A stretch of 64,000 nt of DNA from Pseudolysinimonas yzui (GTDB lineage: Bacteria > Actinomycetota > Actinomycetes > Actinomycetales > Microbacteriaceae), in NCBI RefSeq assembly GCF_014653215.1, contig NZ_BNAI01000001.1, positions 517,237-581,236 on the forward strand. The letters are read 5' to 3'. Shown one piece after another: positions 47,952-54,977 of the stretch. How positions within the stretch are numbered: position 1 is the first letter of the stretch; every line of letters begins with the position of its first letter. The notes beneath the pieces were generated by a model that was not told the DNA's origin, did not search any database, and worked only from the letters and a program-made list of their open reading frames with translations. The translations under genes and the position numbers were made by a program.

Positions 47952-47982
47952 AATCGCTGCAAACGTTGAGAACTATGCCTCT

Positions 47983-48008
47983 GGTGCACACTCAAGGTGC
48001 ACACATCG
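47983..48008 (+). repeat. Left copy of the island's direct repeat
   Basis: This copy has GGTGCACACT, a 4-base spacer and GTGCACACATCG, so it holds two GTGCACAC units 13 bases apart. It matches 50492–50517 at 22 of 26 positions; the 4 differences are all in the spacer. It starts 52 bases from the left junction. Paired short repeats at this distance resemble arm-type sites of tyrosine recombinases. Confidence 0.65.
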
Positions 48009-48100
48009 GCGAATCTTGGATTGAACAGCGGTTTCGGCACTCGCTGCTCAAGTCGGCAGACGCCGGTCGGCTAAGTTTGAGCAGAGCGTTCACGCTCTTC

Positions 48101-48175
48101 GGGGCGGTAGCTCAGCTGGTCAGAGCACCGGGCTCATAACCCGTGCGGTCGTGGGTTCAAGTCCCACCCGCCCCA
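48101..48175 (+). tRNA. tRNA-Met (anticodon CAT), carried by the island
   Basis: The 75-nt sequence folds completely: acceptor GGGGCGG/CCGCCCC, D-arm as in the interrupted gene, anticodon stem CCGGG/CCCGT variant closing CTCATAA, and T-arm GTGGG–TTCAAGT–CCCAC. It differs from the 5' half at 47893 at only 3 of the first 40 positions but has different stem-compensating bases and an extra base in the variable loop. It looks like an elongator tRNA-Met (not an initiator, from its acceptor and anticodon stems). A tRNA-Ile2 with modified CAT is less likely. It presumably replaces the gene broken by the insertion. Confidence 0.9.
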
Positions 48176-48185
48176 CCTTCTCGCT

Positions 48186-48629
48186 CTACTTCCGCGGCGA
48201 TCCGAGGCTGACGATTCGGAAGCGGAGGTCCGTGATGTCTCGTGCCATGAGCATTTCGTCCGGGTATACGAACTGCGACGGGTCCTCACCTCCTACGGTG
48301 CCGCCGGCCATCGTGCCGTCCTCGTAGAAGAACATCGGAAGTCCGGCTACGAGCTCGAAGCTCCCGTCCTTGCCGCGATCCTTTTCGTAGTTGCCGTAGG
48401 TGATCACAGTTCGGCCCGTGGTGTCTTCACGCCGGTCGACACGAAGAACGGTTCCAGACGGCATCTCGCGGAAGAAGGAGTCGAGGACGTTCCAGGTCTG
48501 GAAGGTCTCAGAGGTGTCGTACGCGCGCACTAGGTCCTGCTTTCCGGCCTTTCGGGCCAGTCGGGGGTGGGTCACGAACGAGTTTGCCACCATGCTCCCG
48601 TTCAATCCAGAAACCGGGTCAGCTACCAC
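48186..48629 (-). CDS. Island protein of unknown function (147 aa)
   Basis: I do not recognise this protein. It is soluble, mixed alpha/beta in character, with VLRVDRREDTTGRTVITYGN and LVAGLPMFFYEDGTMAGG segments, no signal peptide and no obvious catalytic motif. It starts at GTG 48629 inside the end of the upstream 78-codon gene (11-base overlap), so the pair is translationally coupled; the internal ATG 48593 is an alternative start. Position beside an OLD-like nuclease makes a role in the defence module or in island maintenance possible, nothing more. Confidence 0.6.
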   Translation of the reverse strand: MVADPVSGLNGSMVANSFVTHPRLARKAGKQDLVRAYDTSETFQTWNVLDSFFREMPSGTVLRVDRREDTTGRTVITYGNYEKDRGKDGSFELVAGLPMFFYEDGTMAGGTVGGEDPSQFVYPDEMLMARDITDLRFRIVSLGSPRK

Positions 48630-48855
48630 GCGCTTGGCGCACGACCCGTTCGATGGTTGACATCGTCAGGCCGCGCCCGACAGGGTCGTTGTCCATCTCG
48701 CCGGCCTCTGCGAAGAACTGACGCGCTGCAACGGCCTTCTCGCTTGGGGACAGCGATTCGACATCCCGGTGCATCCGGTGTCCGCCAGGGTATAGGCGGC
48801 CGACGATCATCAAGAAGGTGTAGACGATCGACGTCGAATCTGGAGCGTCAGTCAC
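48619..48855 (-). CDS. Small island protein of unknown function (78 aa)
   Basis: This 78-residue helical protein has no recognised family. The C-terminal part (GLTMSTIERVVRQARGS) could be a helix-turn-helix-like segment, but that is weak. GTG 48855 lies 6 nt after TACGAT on the minus strand, so it should be leaderless, and it is the first gene of a two-gene unit with the 147-residue protein. It diverges from the OLD-like nuclease gene, a layout that would suit a regulator. Confidence 0.55.
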   Translation of the reverse strand: MTDAPDSTSIVYTFLMIVGRLYPGGHRMHRDVESLSPSEKAVAARQFFAEAGEMDNDPVGRGLTMSTIERVVRQARGS

Positions 48856-48960
48856 AGTCGGATCGTAGCGATAGTGGTGCCAGCCCGACCGCGATCGATG
48901 ACCTCACCTGTCGGACTTTTATGGCGCTAGATTCAGACCAGTTTCGCCAGGGAGGAAACT

Positions 48961-50421
48961 GTGCCAGCACCAACAGAACCAAAGCTCACATCCGCTTGGG
49001 ACTCTCTCCGTCACGCCGGGGGCGGATGGCCGCTCTTCCTCACTTCGGTGAGGATCGACGGGCTTAGGGGCTGGCAAGGAGAGACAGTCGAGTTTCGCTA
49101 TCCCGTCGTCGCAATAGCGGGAGTGAATGGGTCGGGGAAGAGCACTGTTCTGAAAACCGCGGCAGCTGCGTACCGTTCGGACGGGACGACGGCAACATTC
49201 TTCCCGGACGACTTCTTCCCTAAGACGCCGTGGGACGAGGTGAGCGGCGTCTCGATTGATTTCACTAGCCGGGTCGCAGAGAACACAGAGGTTGTCACGG
49301 TCCGCAAGCCAACGGAGCGCTGGAGATGGACTGCTCAGCGACGGGAGAGAGCGTCCTACTTCCTGGACGTGTCGCGTATCCAGCCCGCGAACACGCAAAT
49401 TGGCTACGGCCGTACGGCTCAGGACGTCATCAGTCGCGGCTCCGCCGAGCCGCTCTCAGAGGCTCAGGTAGCTCAACTAAATCGAACTCTGGGACGGCGA
49501 TACGAAGAAGCAAAATTCGACCGCGCCGAAGGTAAGCAGGTCGGGGTTGTCAGCCAGGGGGGAGTGACGTACTCAAACTTCCATCAGGGCGCAGGCGAAG
49601 ATTCAGTGCTTGATCTGCTGGCGCTCGTCACCGCCGCGCCCAATAAGTCCTTGATCGTCATCGACGAGGTGGAGGCTTCACTTCATCCCAAAGCTCAGCG
49701 TGCGCTGATTACAGAGCTCCTGCGCCTAGCGCTTGAGAAGCGAGCTCAGATCATCATGTCGACCCACTCGCCCTATGTCCTCGAGCAACTACCGCCTGCG
49801 GCTCGAATGTTTATCTCACTCGATCGTGATCAACGGCGACAAGTTCTCTACGGCGTGACGGCGAACTTTGCGCTCAATCTCATGGACGACGAGCGCCACG
49901 AGGAGCTCGATATCTACTGCGAGGATGACGAAGCGAAGTACCTAATCGAGCGTCTGATCGCAGCCGGGTTGCCCGATGCACTCCAGCGCGTCGAGATCAC
50001 CGGAGTTGGGCCGGCCAGCACTGTCATCAACCTCGCGACCGTCGCGGCGGCGGGGAAGCTACCCCGACCTGGAATGTGCGTTGTCGACGCTGACCAGGTC
50101 AGCGGAACGGACTACCTGAGGTTGCCGGGCGAACTGGCACCAGAGCGCGAGGTATATCTCGGGCTCACCGACGAGAATTGGGTGGCGGTGGCGGAACGTC
50201 TTGGACAAGATGTCGGCCCACTGCTCGACGCAAAAGATTCAGCTGTTCAGATCGAAAATCACCACGCCTGGTCTGGCGAGATCGCGCGACAGATCGGCGG
50301 AACGATGCGCCCTTCGAAGGTGTGGGAGGCAGCGACCGATGTCTGGGTTCGGGACGTGCTCGGAGCGGAGGCTGCCAAGGAGTGGTGCGAGGCGATCGAC
50401 GCTGCCTTGCGCTCGGTCTGA
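48961..50421 (+). CDS. OLD-like ATPase/Toprim nuclease, probable phage-defence protein
   Basis: The 486-residue protein joins an AAA/ABC-type ATPase to a Toprim-like domain. Walker A is AIAGVNGSGKSTVLKTA near residue 54. Walker B is LIVIDEVEASLHPKAQRALI near residue 231, followed by IMSTHSPYVLEQLP. The C-terminal third has the acidic Toprim-type residues in IYCEDDEAKYLIERLI (about residue 318) and CVVDADQVSG (about residue 377). This order is that of OLD-family nucleases, several of which block phages. GTG 48961 has GGAGG 5 nt upstream and a TAGATT -10 box at 48928. No GajB-like helicase is adjacent, which fits a single-gene (class 1) OLD. Confidence 0.82.
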   Translation: MPAPTEPKLTSAWDSLRHAGGGWPLFLTSVRIDGLRGWQGETVEFRYPVVAIAGVNGSGKSTVLKTAAAAYRSDGTTATFFPDDFFPKTPWDEVSGVSIDFTSRVAENTEVVTVRKPTERWRWTAQRRERASYFLDVSRIQPANTQIGYGRTAQDVISRGSAEPLSEAQVAQLNRTLGRRYEEAKFDRAEGKQVGVVSQGGVTYSNFHQGAGEDSVLDLLALVTAAPNKSLIVIDEVEASLHPKAQRALITELLRLALEKRAQIIMSTHSPYVLEQLPPAARMFISLDRDQRRQVLYGVTANFALNLMDDERHEELDIYCEDDEAKYLIERLIAAGLPDALQRVEITGVGPASTVINLATVAAAGKLPRPGMCVVDADQVSGTDYLRLPGELAPEREVYLGLTDENWVAVAERLGQDVGPLLDAKDSAVQIENHHAWSGEIARQIGGTMRPSKVWEAATDVWVRDVLGAEAAKEWCEAIDAALRSV

Positions 50422-50491
50422 GGTCGACAGCCGTAGTAGTGATTGACCAGCAAGGTTCGCAAACCATCGCTTGATCGACTGCCTGCTGTTA

Positions 50492-50517
50492 GGTGCACAC
50501 TTCGAGTGCACACATCG
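50492..50517 (+). repeat. Right copy of the island's direct repeat
   Basis: GGTGCACACT, 4 bases, then GTGCACACATCG: same orientation and layout as 47983–48008. It ends 105 bases before the right junction core, in the 201-base non-coding stretch after the nuclease gene. Confidence 0.65.
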
Positions 50518-50622
50518 CAGAGACGTTCCAGGCGGTTCTGGGAGGCTCAGTGTTTTCCGACTTGCCTGAAAGCACAGAGATATCCAGCGGTCGCCGGCGC
50601 GACCCGGAGCGCTACTTGGTCG

Positions 50623-50664
50623 CTCATAATCCGTCGGTCACGGGTTCAAGTCCCGTCCGCCCTA
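50623..50664 (+). pseudogene. 3' half of the interrupted tRNA-Met gene
   Basis: It starts with the core CTCATAA, then TCCGT (anticodon stem), the variable loop, T-arm ACGGG–TTCAAGT–CCCGT, acceptor strand CCGCCCT and discriminator A at 50664. The preceding sequence is not a tRNA 5' half. Its stems match the half at 47893–47931, not the intact tRNA at 48101. Confidence 0.85.
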
Positions 50665-50677
50665 CTCTGGACCTGCC

Positions 50678-51895
50678 ATGAGCCCTCCGCCTGCAACCCC
50701 GCGCTGGGGTGCCTGGCGCGTCGTGATCGGGTTCGGCATCGTGAGCCTCGCCGTCGATCTCGTCGCCGACGGGGCGCGTTCCATCCAGGGCCCCTTGCTT
50801 GCTTCGCTCGGCGCCAGTGCTCTCATGGTCGGCCTCGTCACCGGCGGCGCGGAAGCGGCGGGATACGGGTTGCGACTCGTGTCGGGTCCGCTGGTGGATC
50901 GCACGAAGAAGTACTGGGGCTTCGCGATCGGCGGATACGCGCTGACCGCTGTCTGCATCCCGTTGTTGGCGCTGACTCCCTTCATCGGGCCGGTCGGCTT
51001 GGTCGCGGCGGCGCTGCTGATCATCCTCGAGCGGGTCGGGAAGGCCATCCGCAGCCCGGCCAAGACCGTCCTGTTGGCGCACGCCGCGACCGCAGTCGGC
51101 GGGGGTCGCGGGTTCGGCGTGCACAAACTGCTCGATCAGGTGGGCGCGTTCTCGGGCCCACTGCTCGTGGCTGCCATCATCGCGATCTCAGGCGCGCTGT
51201 GGCCGGCGCTCGCCGTGCTCGCGATCCCAGGGGTCTTCGCGCTCGTGCTGCTGTTCTGGATGCGCAGCCGCGTCCCTGATCCGGGTGCGTTCGCGTCCGT
51301 TGCGGGCACGAGAACTCCGTCTGTTCCGGTGGCGGAAGCCAACGGGCGGCTCCCGGGATCGTTCTACCTGTTCGGGATCTCGGCGGCACTCACGAGTTTC
51401 GGACTCGTGGGGTTCGGGGTGATCTCATTCCATCTGACCGAGAGCGGTTTGGTCGGTCTCGCCGCGGTCCCCGTGGTGTTCGCGGCCGGCATGGCGGCGG
51501 CCGCTCTGGCAGCGGTCCTCACGGGCGGCGCATATGACCGCATCGGTGGCGGTGCGCTGCTGGTCGTGCCGATTCTCGTCGCGACGATTCCGGTGCTGAC
51601 CTTCTCCTCGTCGTTTGCGCTGGTGCTCGTGGGCATCGTGATCTGGGGTGCGGCGACCGGCGTGCACGATTCAACGGTGAAGGCGCTTGTCGCCGACCTC
51701 GTTCCCGTAGCGCGACGGGGTACCGCCTACGGGGTATTCGCCGTTTTCCAAGGTGTCGGAACCTTCGGAGGAGCTGCCCTCGCCGGGGCGCTCTACCCGA
51801 ATGCGGTCGCCCTGAGTCTGATCACGGTGCCGGCGCAACTCGCGTCGTTCGTCGTGTTGCTGCTCGTCGTGCGTGCGCGGCGCCGCCGTCAGTAG
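50678..51895 (+). CDS. MFS transporter
   Basis: The 405-residue protein has about 12 membrane helices. LRLVSGPLVDRTKKYWGFAI is MFS motif A after helix 2, and RVGKAIRSPAKTVLLA is the related region of helix 4–5, a variant seen in a group of actinobacterial MFS proteins of unknown substrate. ATG 50678 starts 13 bases after the tRNA 3' remnant with no clear ribosome-binding site, so its original promoter may have been upstream of the island. It converges with the LCP gene, overlapping by 7 bases. Confidence 0.85.
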   Translation: MSPPPATPRWGAWRVVIGFGIVSLAVDLVADGARSIQGPLLASLGASALMVGLVTGGAEAAGYGLRLVSGPLVDRTKKYWGFAIGGYALTAVCIPLLALTPFIGPVGLVAAALLIILERVGKAIRSPAKTVLLAHAATAVGGGRGFGVHKLLDQVGAFSGPLLVAAIIAISGALWPALAVLAIPGVFALVLLFWMRSRVPDPGAFASVAGTRTPSVPVAEANGRLPGSFYLFGISAALTSFGLVGFGVISFHLTESGLVGLAAVPVVFAAGMAAAALAAVLTGGAYDRIGGGALLVVPILVATIPVLTFSSSFALVLVGIVIWGAATGVHDSTVKALVADLVPVARRGTAYGVFAVFQGVGTFGGAALAGALYPNAVALSLITVPAQLASFVVLLLVVRARRRRQ

Positions 51896-53070
51896 TTGTT
51901 CCCGATGGTGCACGTCTGCTCCGACGCCGGCTGCCCGGTGATCGAAGGCGGCAGTTCCACGACCGCGGTCTCATCGGGTGTCTCCGCGGGTGACGCCGAC
52001 CCACTGGGCGCCGGTGTCGGAGTCTCCACGACATCCTCACCCGCTTGCGCGCCACCGCCCGGATCGCCGGTGACGACGATCTGCGCGTCGGCGGCGATGG
52101 CATCCATCAGGATCTTCGCGTCGGCCTTGCGGGGCGCGACGCCGCTGACGCCGCCCATCGTCGTCGCGCCGGTGGGGTAGCTCACGAACGCGATGTTGGC
52201 GAGCGGGATGTCTTTCAGCGCGAATGCCATGGCTGCCATCGAGTCGAGCGAGTTGAGCGAGGTGCTGAGCTGCATGTTGCTCGCCACCGCCTTCGCCATC
52301 GCGTAGACGGTGAGGGGGTTGCTGAGGGTGTCGCCCGACTTGACCTTGCGGATGAGGGATGACAGGAAGAGCTGCTGGTTGCTGACCCGAGTCGTGTCGG
52401 ATCCGTCGCCGACGCCGTAGCGGCTGCGCAGGAACTGCAGCGCCCGCCAGCCCTCGAGGGTGTGCATGCCGGCTTCGAGGTCGAAGCTGAGCTGGCTGTC
52501 GTGGATCGCCTCGGCGACGCAGACCTCGACGCCGCCGACGGCGTTCGAGAGGGCGATGACGCCGTCGAACTCCACCTTCGCGGCGTAGCCGATCTCGAGC
52601 CCGGTGAGCGCTTCGACGGTGGTCACGGCGCAGGCCAGCCCGCCGTAGTAGAGCGCCTCGTTGATCTTGCGTGTTCCCGGGCTGCCGTTCTCGCATCCGG
52701 TGATCGGCACGAACATGTCGCGCTGGAAACTCACGGCGACGGCGCTGTTGCTGATGGGGGAGAGGTGCAACAGTATCGTCACGTCGTTGAGGTTCTCGCC
52801 GCGCTCGCCGTAGGCGGGGTTGCCTTCGCCGCTGTCGCTGCCGACGATGAGGATGTTGACGGGCCGGTCGATCGGGCCGACCTGCGGGGGGTCCTCGCCG
52901 CCCTGGATGTCGACACCCGGCTGAAAGCTGGTGGAGATCTGCCAGGCGGCGATCGCGGCGACCGAGACGGTGCTGGCGAACAGCACGGCGAGCGCGGTCG
53001 CGACGGCGATGAGGGTGGTGCGGAGCGGTCCGCGCTGCGGAAGGCGTCCGTGGCGCGCGGTGTCGGTCAC
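51889..53070 (-). CDS. LytR-CpsA-Psr (LCP) family protein
   Basis: This 393-residue protein has a short cytoplasmic N-terminus, one membrane helix (about residues 18–40) and the extracellular LCP domain: NILIVGSDSGEGN, NDVTILLHLSP, AVSFQRDMFVPI with conserved Arg and Asp, and ALQFLRSRYGVGDGSDTTRV. The tail is Pro/Ser/Thr-rich with a final Cys. LCP enzymes attach glycopolymers such as teichoic acids or arabinogalactan to peptidoglycan. GTG 53070 lies 6 nt after TATGGT on the minus strand; the frame extends upstream into the divergent gene but without support. Confidence 0.88.
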   Translation of the reverse strand: MTDTARHGRLPQRGPLRTTLIAVATALAVLFASTVSVAAIAAWQISTSFQPGVDIQGGEDPPQVGPIDRPVNILIVGSDSGEGNPAYGERGENLNDVTILLHLSPISNSAVAVSFQRDMFVPITGCENGSPGTRKINEALYYGGLACAVTTVEALTGLEIGYAAKVEFDGVIALSNAVGGVEVCVAEAIHDSQLSFDLEAGMHTLEGWRALQFLRSRYGVGDGSDTTRVSNQQLFLSSLIRKVKSGDTLSNPLTVYAMAKAVASNMQLSTSLNSLDSMAAMAFALKDIPLANIAFVSYPTGATTMGGVSGVAPRKADAKILMDAIAADAQIVVTGDPGGGAQAGEDVVETPTPAPSGSASPAETPDETAVVELPPSITGQPASEQTCTIGNNY

Positions 53071-53206
53071 GGGTTGACCATAGGCAGACCCGCCTGGGGC
53101 GACCCTGGGAGCGAGCTGATCACGAATCGGTAACGGTTGGTCGGAGAGCGCGGGTTTCGACCCGATTCGACGGGTCAATGTCGGTGGTTCTCGGTTGCGT
53201 GAAGTC

Positions 53207-54469
53207 ATGACCAGCTACCCGCCTGACTTCGACGAATTCGACCTCGTCGACGTGTGGGAGCGGCCGTGGGATGAGTCGCAGCCCGGCACGCGAGTGCACT
53301 TCGAGCTGGGGCGGGCCGAGTTCGCGGCGGCGCAGCTGGCGCGGTCGATGGCCGAGCAGATGGGGTCGATCGCGAACGTGCTGGCCGAGGCCCGCCGGCA
53401 TCCCGAGATCTATGTCGTGCTCGACGACGAGCCCACGAAGCGGCAGCTGGATGTCGCGATGGATGCCGCGGTCGCCGACATCGCGATGCGCCTGTCGATC
53501 GCTGAGGGCACCGTCGTGGCGATGGCGCACCAGGCCGAGGTGCTGCGCGCCCGGGCACCGCAGGTGTGGGCCATGTTCCGCGAGGGGGAGGTGTCGGCGG
53601 CGAACGTCCGCACCGTCGCCGCGACCCTCGACTCCCTTCCCGAGGGTCGCGAGACGGATGCCGCCCTCGACAGCAAGGCGGCGGAGTGGGCGGCACTCCC
53701 GCCGGCGCGCTTCACGGGCCGCATGCACACCCTGCGCGAGCGGCTTCACCCGATCTCGTTGACGGAACGGCATGCCGAGGCGGCGAAGGGCCGGCGGTTC
53801 TGGCGAGAGAACGACCGCGACGGGATGTCGTGGCTGGGTGCGCAGGTCACCGCGTCAGATGGCGAGATGGCCTGGCAGCGGGTCGATGCGATCGCCCGCC
53901 ACCTGGCCGAACAGCCCGGCGAGACGCGCACGCTGGATCAGCTGCGAGCGGATGTGGTGGCCGACATGCTCACGGGCCGCAGCGACCCGGCGACCGAGCC
54001 GCGGGCGACGGTGGGGGTGCTGATCCCCATGATGAGCCTCCTCGGGCTGTCGGAGCAGCCGGCGACCCTCGAGGGGTTCGGCCCGATCGACGCCGACACC
54101 GCCCGGAAGCTGACCGCGCATGCGCCGTCGTTCTACCGGATCCTGACCGCTCCCGTGTCGTCCACGATTCTCGATGTCGACCGCACCAGTTACCGACCGC
54201 CCGCCGATCTGAAGCGGTGGCTCGCGCTACGCGACGGCACCTGCCGGTTCTTCGGCTGTGGCCGGTCTGCGCGGCTCTGCGACCTCGACCACACCGAGCA
54301 GTGGGCGAAGGGCGGCACGACCTCCGCCGGCAACCTCGCCCACCTCTCGCGGCGACATCACACCCTCAAGGACGAATCCCGCTGGAAGGTCGAGCAGCGG
54401 CCCGGCGGCATCCTCACCTGGACCAGCCCCACCGGAGCGATCCGCACCACTGACCCGCCGCCGTTCTAG
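53207..54469 (+). CDS. HNH endonuclease with DUF222 domain
   Basis: About 420 residues with an N-terminal helical DUF222 (13E12-repeat-like) part and a C-terminal HNH nuclease domain: CRFFGCGRSARLCDLDHTEQ, then GGTTSAGNLAHLSRRHHTLK, giving the Asp-His, Asn and His metal-site residues and a zinc Cys pair. These proteins occur in many copies in actinobacterial genomes and may act as mobile or DNA-processing elements; their role is not settled. The start could be ATG 53207 or TTG 53195. It diverges from LCP. Confidence 0.85.
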   Translation: MTSYPPDFDEFDLVDVWERPWDESQPGTRVHFELGRAEFAAAQLARSMAEQMGSIANVLAEARRHPEIYVVLDDEPTKRQLDVAMDAAVADIAMRLSIAEGTVVAMAHQAEVLRARAPQVWAMFREGEVSAANVRTVAATLDSLPEGRETDAALDSKAAEWAALPPARFTGRMHTLRERLHPISLTERHAEAAKGRRFWRENDRDGMSWLGAQVTASDGEMAWQRVDAIARHLAEQPGETRTLDQLRADVVADMLTGRSDPATEPRATVGVLIPMMSLLGLSEQPATLEGFGPIDADTARKLTAHAPSFYRILTAPVSSTILDVDRTSYRPPADLKRWLALRDGTCRFFGCGRSARLCDLDHTEQWAKGGTTSAGNLAHLSRRHHTLKDESRWKVEQRPGGILTWTSPTGAIRTTDPPPF

Positions 54470-54906
54470 CTGCGATGCACGGGGTGGTGCTTCGCCGGGG
54501 TCAGCAACCCGAGCGCGAGCATCACGAGACCCGCTTCGGCGAGGCCGAAGGCGAAGTAGAACGCCTGCAGGAAGCTGAACGGGATGAACACCATCTGCAC
54601 GAAGATCCAGATGAGCGCATCGAACGCGGCCACCGCGCCGGCGAGCACCCACCATTCGTGACGCCGCAGCACGAGCACGAAGACCACCAGGTGCAGACCG
54701 CCGAGCACCAGGGCGAGGATGACTCCGGGCGCCAGGTAGGAGTTGAACGGTGACCCCTCGAGGTACTCGACCGGCGGGCTGAGCACGGTCGCGAGCGACG
54801 GGTTGAGCGAGCCGACGATCAGGGCGGCACCGCCGGCGACCGCCGTCACCCCGACGAGGATCGTGCTGATGAGAAGGCCGATGCGGGCCAGGCGCAACGC
54901 TGTCAT
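54466..54906 (-). CDS. Four-helix membrane protein of unknown function
   Basis: The 146-residue protein has four membrane helices (about residues 7–31, 58–80, 88–108 and 114–135) joined by short loops and a basic tail with two His. No family is recognised. It overlaps the 3' end of the HNH gene by 4 bases (convergent) and diverges from a flavin monooxygenase. Confidence 0.7.
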   Translation of the reverse strand: MTALRLARIGLLISTILVGVTAVAGGAALIVGSLNPSLATVLSPPVEYLEGSPFNSYLAPGVILALVLGGLHLVVFVLVLRRHEWWVLAGAVAAFDALIWIFVQMVFIPFSFLQAFYFAFGLAEAGLVMLALGLLTPAKHHPVHRS

Positions 54907-54977
54907 GTGCCCAGAGTCCAGTGTCGGCGCAGCTCGCGGGAGGGGCGAAAGTCCCGCGCCGGTGGGAGGCTGGCTGC

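Larger units (their letters stand above)
47925..50629. mobile_element. 2.7-kb integrase-less island inserted in the anticodon loop of tRNA-Met
   Basis: CTCATAA is repeated at both junctions (47925–47931 and 50623–50629). Removing one copy and all between rejoins two tRNA halves into a 74-nt tRNA-Met with a correct anticodon stem. The insert has visibly lower GC and different codon use from its flanks. It carries a 26-bp direct repeat near each end with GTGCACAC tandems, an intact tRNA-Met (48101–48175), two small unknown genes and an OLD-like nuclease. No recombinase gene is visible, so mobilisation would need a helper. Tyrosine recombinases often cross over in tRNA anticodon loops. Confidence 0.75.

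Noticed and set aside
47932-50622. Integrase or transposase gene in the island
   Set aside because: No tyrosine or serine recombinase or transposase motifs were found in any open frame of the insert; only repeats at the ends suggest past recombination.
47893-50664. Trans-split tRNA-Met expressed from two half genes
   Set aside because: Trans-splicing of tRNA halves is known from some archaea, not from bacteria; no intron-end pairing sequences are seen, and an intact tRNA-Met lies between the halves.
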